A DNA stretch of 28,070 nucleotides from Lachnospiraceae bacterium (GTDB lineage Bacteria > Bacillota > Clostridia > Lachnospirales > Lachnospiraceae). The notes under the pieces are model-generated. The model saw only the letters and a list, made by a program, of their open reading frames with translations. It was not told the origin of the DNA and ran no database searches. The stretch lies in NCBI GenBank assembly GCA_902363675.1, contig CABJAV010000035.1, positions 1 through 28,070 on the forward strand, in the 5' to 3' direction. The position numbers were made by a program, and so were the translations under genes. Of the stretch, positions 22,510-28,070 are shown in pieces; the stretch's first letter is position 1; each line of letters opens with the position of its first letter.

Positions 22510-24465
22510 ATGAAGAATAAAAAGATTAAATGCGATATATATACCAGAGTATCCACAACCATGCAGGTAGATGGCTACAGTCTGGATGCTCAGAAAGAAA
22601 AACTCAAGAGATATGCGGAATTTCAGAATATGGAAATCGTAAATGAGTATTCAGATGAAGGTAAGTCTGGAAAGAGCGTAGAGGGCAGACCGGAATTTCA
22701 GAGAATGTTGGATAATATTGAGAATGGAACAGATGAGGTACAGTTTGTACTGGTGTTCAAGCTTTCCAGATTCGGTCGTAATGCAGCAGATGTATTAAAC
22801 TCTCTGCAGAGGATGCAGGATTTTGGAGTGAATCTGATCTGTGTAGAAGATGGAATTGACAGCTCAAAAGATAGTGGAAAGCTGATGATTTCTGTTCTGT
22901 CTGCGGTGGCAGAGATCGAACGAGAGAATATCCTTGTTCAGACAATGGAAGGACGTAAGCAGAAAGCCAGGGAAGGAAAATGGAATGGTGGATTTGCTCC
23001 GTATGGTTATGAATTAGTAAATGGAGAATTGCAGATTGCAGAGGACGAAGCAGAGATTATTCGTCTGATCTATGACAAATTTATTCATACCAATATGGGA
23101 ATCTCTGCGATTGCCGCATGGCTGAACCAGCATGGATATAAAAAGAAAAAACGACAGAATAATACACTGGACGCATTTGCCGCATCATTTATAAAAGGCG
23201 TTCTGGATAATCCGGTATACTGTGGAAAGCTGGCTTATGGACGAAGGAAAAACGAGAAAGTTTCTGGTACAAGAAATGAATACCGCATTGTAAAGCAGGA
23301 AAATTATATGCTGCACGATGGTATCCATGAAGGGATTGTTTCAGAAACAGACTGGGAGCTGGCACATCAAAAACGGGAAAAAACAGGTGTGAAATATGAA
23401 AAGACACATAGTCTCGATCATGAGCATATTTTATCTGGAATATTGAGATGCCCGTTATGTGGAAGTGGTATGTATGGAAACGTGAACCGAAAGAAAAAGA
23501 AAGACGGAACTTTATATAAGGATTATTTCTATTATGCCTGCAAACATCGTCGCCTGGTAGATGGTCATAAATGTGGATATCGTAAACAATGGAGTGAGGA
23601 GAAGATTAACAATGCAGTGGAAGAAGTTATTCGGAAGCTGGTGAAGAATCCTAAATTTGAAGAAGCAATTCTGAATAAAATCGGTTCAAGAATTGATACA
23701 GAAGAAATAGAAAAAGAGATTGAAGGATTGGAAAAGCAGCACAGGCAGCTGACCGGAGCAAAAGCAAGACTTGGACAGCAGATGGACAATCTGGATATCA
23801 TGGATAAATTTTATGAGAAGAAATATCAGGATATGGAGACAAGGTTATACCGTTTGTATGATGAGATTGAAGGCGTGGAGAACAGTATAGAAGAAGTCAA
23901 GAACCGCCTGCTGAATATCCGGCAACAGAAAATATCAGAAGAAAACGTCTATCAATTCCTTTTATATTTTGATAAACTATATGATAAGTTCACCGACCTG
24001 GAGAAGAAAGAATTTCTTAACAGCTTTGTAGAACAGGTGGATATTTATGAGCAGGAGCAGCCGGATGGCAGATTCCTGAAGCACATAAAGTTCCGTTTTC
24101 CGGTGTATTTTGGAGACAGGGAAACACAGGAACTTTGTTGGGACAACGAAAGTACCGTTGAGACAGTTGTCAAATTATCCCTCAAAAAAGATACACCGAA
24201 AATTGAGGTGACAATGGAGCCTGATGAAGAGAGCAATTACACACCAGAAGAAAAGGCTACCTATCAGAAGATTAAGGATTATGTGAAGGACAAGTATGGT
24301 GTGAATGTGCATACTTCTTACATTGCACAGGTTAAGCGGATGTGTGGTCTGGATATGGGCGAGAATTATAATAAGTCCAAGAAAGAGAATCCAGAAGTAA
24401 AGCAGTGTCCGCAGGAAAAGGTTGAGTATATTAAGGATGCGTTGAGGCACTATGGATTGATATAA
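22510..24465 (+). CDS. Large serine recombinase (integrase), intact
   Basis: The 651-residue protein has a resolvase domain (IYTRVSTTMQVDGYSLDAQ with nucleophile S15, DEGKSGKSVEGRPEFQ, FKLSRFGRN, AEIERENI). The recombinase domain covers about 165-300, and the zinc ribbon has RCPLCGSG, YYACKHR and HKCGY. A coiled coil spans about 390-490. An extra C-terminal module (VETVV to the end) is also present as a remnant at 5014-5331. Such enzymes integrate and excise mobile elements at att sites, so this is the likely integrase for the mobilizable core. GAGGAAG lies before the ATG. All catalytic parts are present, in contrast to the two broken recombinases. Confidence 0.93.
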   Translation: MKNKKIKCDIYTRVSTTMQVDGYSLDAQKEKLKRYAEFQNMEIVNEYSDEGKSGKSVEGRPEFQRMLDNIENGTDEVQFVLVFKLSRFGRNAADVLNSLQRMQDFGVNLICVEDGIDSSKDSGKLMISVLSAVAEIERENILVQTMEGRKQKAREGKWNGGFAPYGYELVNGELQIAEDEAEIIRLIYDKFIHTNMGISAIAAWLNQHGYKKKKRQNNTLDAFAASFIKGVLDNPVYCGKLAYGRRKNEKVSGTRNEYRIVKQENYMLHDGIHEGIVSETDWELAHQKREKTGVKYEKTHSLDHEHILSGILRCPLCGSGMYGNVNRKKKKDGTLYKDYFYYACKHRRLVDGHKCGYRKQWSEEKINNAVEEVIRKLVKNPKFEEAILNKIGSRIDTEEIEKEIEGLEKQHRQLTGAKARLGQQMDNLDIMDKFYEKKYQDMETRLYRLYDEIEGVENSIEEVKNRLLNIRQQKISEENVYQFLLYFDKLYDKFTDLEKKEFLNSFVEQVDIYEQEQPDGRFLKHIKFRFPVYFGDRETQELCWDNESTVETVVKLSLKKDTPKIEVTMEPDEESNYTPEEKATYQKIKDYVKDKYGVNVHTSYIAQVKRMCGLDMGENYNKSKKENPEVKQCPQEKVEYIKDALRHYGLI

Positions 24466-24489
24466 TATGCGGCAGAGGAGACAAAAGAA

Positions 24490-25164
24490 ATGGAAAAGTT
24501 GATTGAAATACTTAAAGAATTTGATATAGACAATATAGGAGCTCTTATTGGCGTTAGCATTATTTTAATTAGTGTGGCAACAGGATATATTCAATTATTT
24601 CATGCATCAAGAATTGAAGCTGTATTGATGAGTAAGACCGAGGAATCAAAAAGATTTAGTTTTATGTATTTCATACTGTTCTTTGTGTTTGGGGTAATAA
24701 ATTATCTGTTTACTGTAAATGTTACTTCTGTTGTAGTTAATGGTGCATTTTTGGTATTAACGTTATTAGTGTCTTCTATTTTACGTATCTTGAAAAACAG
24801 AGGAAAAGCAATAAAATTGTATTGGTGGTGTGAAGAAAGGAAAGGATTTTTCATCATATTAACAGCTACAGCAATAATCACTTTTGCCATATCTACAGCA
24901 TTTAATATTAATTTAATGAGTTGTGCTATTTTAGGTGCTTTGGTAGAAGTGTTTATAGTAGCAATAACATTTTTAAATGTAGGAGATATAAGGTCAACTT
25001 TTGTTTTGAATGTTGAAAATGAAAAATGGTATGTATTTAAACGCATGAATGAAGAATATTTATTATGTGGAAATGAAAATAATATTAACGATGCTACAAA
25101 AATAAAGTTATTACCAATAGCTTATGTGGTAGAGCAAAATATATGTTTTGAAAAGGTTGTATAG
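24490..25164 (+). CDS. Hypothetical membrane protein, 224 aa
   Basis: The function is not recognised. About five hydrophobic helices are seen: near residues 17-36 (ALIGVSIILISVATGYIQLF), 58-76, 78-97, 119-138 and 141-163. A soluble C-terminal part of about 55 residues (NVENEKWYVFKRMNEEYLLC, ending QNICFEKVV) follows. The start has GAGGAG at 24476-24481, 24 bases after the recombinase stop. It is much more AT-rich than the recombinase and may be recently acquired cargo. Three terminator-like hairpins follow. Confidence 0.65.
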   Translation: MEKLIEILKEFDIDNIGALIGVSIILISVATGYIQLFHASRIEAVLMSKTEESKRFSFMYFILFFVFGVINYLFTVNVTSVVVNGAFLVLTLLVSSILRILKNRGKAIKLYWWCEERKGFFIILTATAIITFAISTAFNINLMSCAILGALVEVFIVAITFLNVGDIRSTFVLNVENEKWYVFKRMNEEYLLCGNENNINDATKIKLLPIAYVVEQNICFEKVV

Positions 25165-25183
25165 TATCATAGCTTTTAAGAAT

Positions 25184-25388
25184 TGACACCTATTAGCCTA
25201 TGATGAGAAATCAAGGGTTAGAGTGGTGTCATTTTTTATATTTATAAGTGTTGTAGAAGAAGGTTGAAATACACCTTCTTTTTTTATACCAATTTTTAAG
25301 AAGGTGGTGCCAAAAAGTATACAAAAATACTGGAACGTTTCGTAAAGGGATGTCCATACATTTCGGGACTGTTTATCAGTCCTTTTTT
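25184..25388 (+). terminator. Three stacked terminators with alternative pairings
   Basis: Hairpin 1 is TGACACC (25184-25190) with GGTGTCA (25225-25231) plus T6. Hairpin 2 is AAGAAGGT (25257-25264) with ACCTTCTT (25273-25280) plus a T run. Hairpin 3 is GGACT (25366-25370) with AGTCC (25378-25382) plus T6. The right arm of hairpin 2 can instead pair with AAGAAGGTG (25298-25306). The right arm of hairpin 3 can pair with a second GGACT near 25417. No gene is seen in 25165-25438. Confidence 0.7.
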
Positions 25389-25438
25389 AGTAGTTTCAAA
25401 AAGTACACATTTCAGGACTAAGGAAGGAGCAAATAATC

Positions 25439-25705
25439 ATGAAGAGATATGGTTATCACAGAACAAGTACAAGAGAACAGCATTTAGACAGAGGCATCAA
25501 GGAGATTACAGCTTATTGTGAGCAGAACAATCTGGAACTGGAAAAGATATTTACTGACCAGCAGACAAGCACCTGCCAGATACCGGAGTTCGACAATGAC
25601 CTTGTCAGACGGCTGATCTCGACCATCAAAGTGGAATCCAGCGAGAAGCTGCTGATACAGTTCCAGTCAGGTATTGTCATGGAACAGGAGATTCGATATG
25701 AGTAA
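25439..25705 (+). pseudogene. Chimeric mini-recombinase, 88 aa
   Basis: Residues 1-42 (MKRYGYHRTSTREQHLDRG..., with S10 in the nucleophile position) are the start of a small resolvase-type serine recombinase. Residues from STCQIPEFDNDL to the end are the final 46 or so residues of the large recombinase at 132-1493, nearly identical. Everything between, including the catalytic arginines and DNA-binding parts, is absent. The frame is open and has AAGGAAGGAG upstream, so it may be expressed, but it cannot be an active recombinase. It probably arose by a deletion or by insertion of the repeat block into a resolvase gene. Confidence 0.85.
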
Positions 25706-25897
25706 GGCTGCGGCAGGAATGGCAGCAAGTAAATAGGAAACGTTGTTCCTGCCAGTTTATGGTAAGAATAAAAATAGAAAATAGGTGCAGAACAATAGGA
25801 ATAGAAAACATATAACGGAAAATGAGCAAAAGAAAGTGGATATAGAAAAAGCAAAAAGCAAAAAGCACATGAAGTTTGCGACAGGAGGAAAAAGCGT

Positions 25898-26491
25898 ATG
25901 AATTATGAGCAACTGATAGAAGAACTGAGGGAGGAAATGTTACAGCTTGTGAACACGAAATGTGATGCCCTGCTCCAGATGTACCGGAGTGGGGAGCAGC
26001 GGACAGACATGAAAGATACGATCCGGGAAAGCAGTCTTATTACAGTGTACCCGGCAGAACTGAAAGGGAAAAGACCGCTGGCAGTCCAGTTCGCACCGGG
26101 AGAATGGATAGAGACACCTACATGGAGAAAGGTGGCACAAAAGATTTTGCAGACCTGTAATGAACAGCCGGATATCCTTGAAAGATTTATGGAAATGTGT
26201 GGGAAAGTAGCCGGACGCTGGAGGACGATCCTTGGCAGTTCATCAGAAGAAATGGATGTACCGATAAAGGTGGATGAGGAACTTTATTTTGAGGGAAAAT
26301 TTGACACAGAAGCGATGTTAAATATGTTACAGAAAAAAGTGCTGGAACCGGCAGGGGTTGATTACAGCAGCATTAAAATCCGGTATATGGCAAAAGGGCA
26401 GGAAGCAGCAAAAAATATAGAGGATGTGCCAGAGCAGGATGCTTTGGAGCATGAGGAGCAGGAACAACATGCACCGGTGCAGACAATGTGA
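25898..26491 (+). CDS. Conserved hypothetical protein, 197 aa (copy 2)
   Basis: This is the second copy of the 193-aa protein at 1702-2283, with the same AGGAGG context and start. It differs at about ten scattered residues (for example MHTDKRD against QRTDMKD near residue 35) and has a four-residue insertion in the Glu-rich tail (IEDVPEQDALEHEEQEQ). The core FAPGEWIETPTWRKVAQ is unchanged. The function is unknown. Because the upstream terminator is missing here, it may be transcribed together with the chimeric recombinase frame. Confidence 0.8.
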   Translation: MNYEQLIEELREEMLQLVNTKCDALLQMYRSGEQRTDMKDTIRESSLITVYPAELKGKRPLAVQFAPGEWIETPTWRKVAQKILQTCNEQPDILERFMEMCGKVAGRWRTILGSSSEEMDVPIKVDEELYFEGKFDTEAMLNMLQKKVLEPAGVDYSSIKIRYMAKGQEAAKNIEDVPEQDALEHEEQEQHAPVQTM

Positions 26492-26494
26492 AAA

Positions 26495-26543
26495 ATGGAT
26501 GGAATCAAGACTCCAAGTCTATGACAGGTTTGGAGTTTTACTT
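26495..26543 (+). terminator. Shared terminator unit, copy 4
   Basis: ACTCCAA (26510-26516) pairs with TTGGAGT (26530-26536), followed by TTT. It matches the unit at 2287-2335 as part of the large repeat. Confidence 0.85.
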
Positions 26544-26571
26544 TTGTTCATCTTCCAAATGTAAAAATTGA

Positions 26572-26600
26572 TTGTATAAAAGATATGGGTAAGTTATAAT
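26572..26600 (+). promoter_or_regulatory. Promoter of the second Rpn gene
   Basis: TTGTAT (26572-26577) and TATAAT (26595-26600) are 17 bases apart, as in copy 1. Confidence 0.75.
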
Positions 26601-26663
26601 ATAGATGTGGTCAGATGCCTTTTTGGGGATGACTATATCTGTTACAAAAAAGGAGGAAGGCCA

Positions 26664-27620
26664 GTGAATACAGAATTGAAAAATGCAGTGAAAGCAACAG
26701 ACTCAAAAGCACAGTATGATACGAGTGCAAAGCGTCTGTTAGGACAGAAGAGCATACTGGCACATATACTGGTAAAAACAGTTGATGAGTTTAAGGGCAT
26801 GAATCCCAAGGATGTGGTCGACTGCATCGAGGGGACACCACATATCAGTACGGTACCGGTAGAGCCTGGACTTACAAATGCAGCCAGCGAAAAAAATGGT
26901 GAGCGATTGGTCGGTTTCAACACAGAAAATGAAGAGATCAATGAAGGACTGGTAAGATTTGATATCGTTTTCTATGTGCGTATGAGAGACGGATTGTCAC
27001 AGATTATCATAAATGTAGAAGCACAGAAAGACGAGCCAACGGGATACGAAATCTTAAACCGGGCAATCTTTTATGTGAGCAGACTGATCTCATCACAAAA
27101 AGAACGTGATTTTGAGAACTCCAGCTACGATGACATTAAGCGTGTATATTCGATCTGGGTATGCATGAACATGGAAGAGAGCAGCATGAGCCATGTGCAT
27201 CTCACAAAAGAAGATTTGATCGGTTCCTATGAATGGAAGGGAAATCTTGATCTGCTGAATATCATCATGCTTGGACTAGCAAAGAATCTGCCGGAACATG
27301 ATGAGACATATGAACTGCACCGTCTGTTAGGTGCGTTGCTGTCACAGGAACTTACAATAGATGAAAAACTAAACATAATTGGAAATGAATACGATATTCC
27401 TATTGAGGAGAACTTCAGGAAGGATGTGAGCGTTATGTGTAACTTGAGTCAGGGAATTGAAGAAAAGGGTATTGCGATTGGAGAAGCAAGAAAAGAAGAA
27501 AAAATTATTCTTAATATGCATAACAATGGTTTTACTGTAGAGCAGATTGCTATGGCTACAGATAAAAACGTAGAAGAAGTGAAAACGATTATTGCAGGAA
27601 AAGAACCCGCACTTGCATAA
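26664..27620 (+). CDS. Rpn family PD-(D/E)XK nuclease / putative transposase (copy 2)
   Basis: The 318-residue protein is nearly identical to the one at 2455-3411 through residue 271, including D100, E119 and Q121; the visible change there is Gly for Cys in LLGALL. From residue 272 the tails differ strongly (GEARKEEKIILNMHNNGFT here against GRAEGEAGLIIKMYKNGFT). They converge again at IIAGKEPALA. The GTG at 26664 with AGGAGGAAGG is the start. One extra A just upstream opens a longer ATG frame from 26607, which overlaps the leader and is an artefact. The following hairpin is not the shared unit. Confidence 0.88.
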   Translation: MNTELKNAVKATDSKAQYDTSAKRLLGQKSILAHILVKTVDEFKGMNPKDVVDCIEGTPHISTVPVEPGLTNAASEKNGERLVGFNTENEEINEGLVRFDIVFYVRMRDGLSQIIINVEAQKDEPTGYEILNRAIFYVSRLISSQKERDFENSSYDDIKRVYSIWVCMNMEESSMSHVHLTKEDLIGSYEWKGNLDLLNIIMLGLAKNLPEHDETYELHRLLGALLSQELTIDEKLNIIGNEYDIPIEENFRKDVSVMCNLSQGIEEKGIAIGEARKEEKIILNMHNNGFTVEQIAMATDKNVEEVKTIIAGKEPALA

Positions 27621-27637
27621 AGTTATGTAAGAAAAAG

Positions 27638-27674
27638 AGAGCCTTTGAGTTTAAACAACTTGGAGGCTCCTGTT
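27638..27674 (+). terminator. Hairpin after the second Rpn gene
   Basis: GAGCCTTTGAGT (27638-27649) pairs with ACTTGGAGGCTC (27658-27669), including two wobbles, and is followed by TGTTAT. It resembles the TTGGAGG arm of the shared unit but lacks the GGAATCAAG flank. Confidence 0.55.
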
Positions 27675-27764
27675 ATATAAAGATTTGGGAAATAATAGAT
27701 ACAGTTAAATTATCTGATGAAAAATGGGTATATGTGGAAATACAGATGGAAAGTGAATGTGTAA

Positions 27765-27881
27765 ATGAATGAAAAACAATTCTTAAAGACAATGATAGAA
27801 ACTATAAAATATGATGAAGATATTCAAAACAAAGATGATTTGTTGGGGATTTTAAGATATTCAATAGTTACATTTAGATAA
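27765..27881 (+). CDS. Possible small or remnant ORF, 38 aa
   Basis: The frame MNEKQFLKTMIETIKYDEDI...SIVTFR starts at 27765 and overlaps the end of another open stretch reading KWVYVEIQMESECVNE. Neither has a clear ribosome site and neither is recognised. They look like pieces of genes cut by deletion or by arrival of the adjacent IS. The stretch 27675-27764 has no other content I can name. Confidence 0.3.
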   Translation: MNEKQFLKTMIETIKYDEDIQNKDDLLGILRYSIVTFR

Positions 27882-28070
27882 TATGAAGTGACCCCACATT
27901 TGTAGCAACGTGGATTTACCTGTATACTAGAGTTTGATAAGAACAAAGGTAACAGGGATTACCGCATACAAAAGGAGATCACTCATATGAAAAGAATACT
28001 AAAAATCGGCATGGATGTCCATACCACAAATTACACATTATGCGCAATGGAACCAATCATCGGTGAGGAT
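27882..28070 (+). mobile_element. IS110-family insertion sequence, left end (cut by window edge)
   Basis: The transposase start at 27987 identifies the element. The 105 non-coding bases before it contain hairpins: CCAC/GTGG near 27893-27912, TTACCT with AGGTAA and GGTAA with TTACC between about 27916 and 27964. In IS110-group elements this leader encodes the bridge RNA that specifies target and donor. The true left boundary cannot be set from here; 27882 is only the end of the preceding small frame. Confidence 0.6.
27987..28070 (+). CDS. IS110-family transposase, N-terminal 28 codons
   Basis: ATG at 27987 follows AAAGGAG at 27971-27977. The visible product, MKRILKIGMDVHTTNYTLCA..., has the IGMDVH strand with the first Asp (D10) of the DEDD/RuvC-like catalytic domain of IS110 recombinases. 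The frame is open to the window end. Family assignment rests on these 28 residues and the long leader. Confidence 0.75.
   Translation, partial: MKRILKIGMDVHTTNYTLCAMEPIIGED

Larger units (their letters stand above)
25565..27620. repeat. Direct repeat, copy 2
   Basis: This is the second copy of 1353-3411 in the same orientation. It lacks the terminator seen at 1555-1586, has a short insertion before the 197-aa gene (AAAAGC repeated near 25850) and diverges in the last 45 or so codons of the Rpn gene. Confidence 0.95.

Noticed and set aside
24045..24450. Minus-strand open frames inside the intact recombinase
   Set aside because: They are antisense to a conserved C-terminal module and have no ribosome sites.
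26607..26663. N-terminal extension of the second Rpn gene
   Set aside because: It exists only because of one extra A in the leader. The GTG at 26664 has the same strong ribosome site as copy 1 and the extension covers the promoter-proximal leader.

Overview
The window looks like accessory DNA from a Lachnospiraceae-type gut Firmicute (class Clostridia). This rests on strong AGGAGG ribosome-binding sites, AT-rich intergenic DNA with TTGACA/TATAAT promoters, GTG and TTG starts beside ATG, and recognisable Firmicutes mobile-element genes (TnpV, large serine recombinases, MobL relaxase, RepA_N-type initiator, Rpn-type nuclease). There are no rRNA, tRNA, CRISPR or housekeeping genes. Function calls come from reading motifs; no database search was run.

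Layout. (1) 1-3411: a 5'-truncated large serine recombinase, a 193-aa protein of unknown function and an Rpn/PD-(D/E)XK nuclease. The last 2.06 kb of this block recurs as a direct repeat at 25565-27620. (2) 3412-5769: a lone PIN-like nuclease gene, a decayed tail of a larger gene, and tnpV. (3) 5770-8726: a candidate defence block with an AAA15-type ATPase behind a perfect consensus promoter, a heavily structured intergenic region, a 308-aa unknown protein and a DUF2188-like small protein. (4) 8757-13986, minus strand: a plasmid-like core. parM-parR-repA-dnaC form a tight operon, followed by a DUF3847-like gene, an RSF1010-like oriT and a MobQ/MobL relaxase. (5) 14063-18699: a two-component system feeding into an ABC-2 exporter operon. 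(6) 18709-22240: a frameshifted STAND/NB-ARC-TPR gene, a 44-aa protein and a GNAT toxin-antitoxin-like pair. (7) 22510-25164: an intact large serine recombinase and a membrane protein. (8) 25165-27674: stacked terminators, a chimeric mini-recombinase and the second copy of the repeat. (9) 27675-28070: decayed DNA and the start of an IS110-family element.

How the parts fit. The core has what an integrative mobilizable element or integrated plasmid needs: its own initiator with iteron-like repeats inside repA, an ATPase loader, actin-type partition, oriT plus relaxase, and a serine integrase, but no type IV secretion genes, so transfer would need a helper. The exporter/TCS, AAA block, STAND gene, GNAT pair and PIN gene look like cargo. 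The two 2.06-kb direct repeats bracket nearly everything, so homologous recombination between them could delete or circularise about 24.2 kb.

The items most worth following up are the multi-hairpin region at 7245-7466 beside genes of unknown function, the 23-bp iterons inside repA, the four shared 49-bp terminator units behind unrelated genes, the nested inverted repeat before parM, and the one-base frameshift in the STAND gene.
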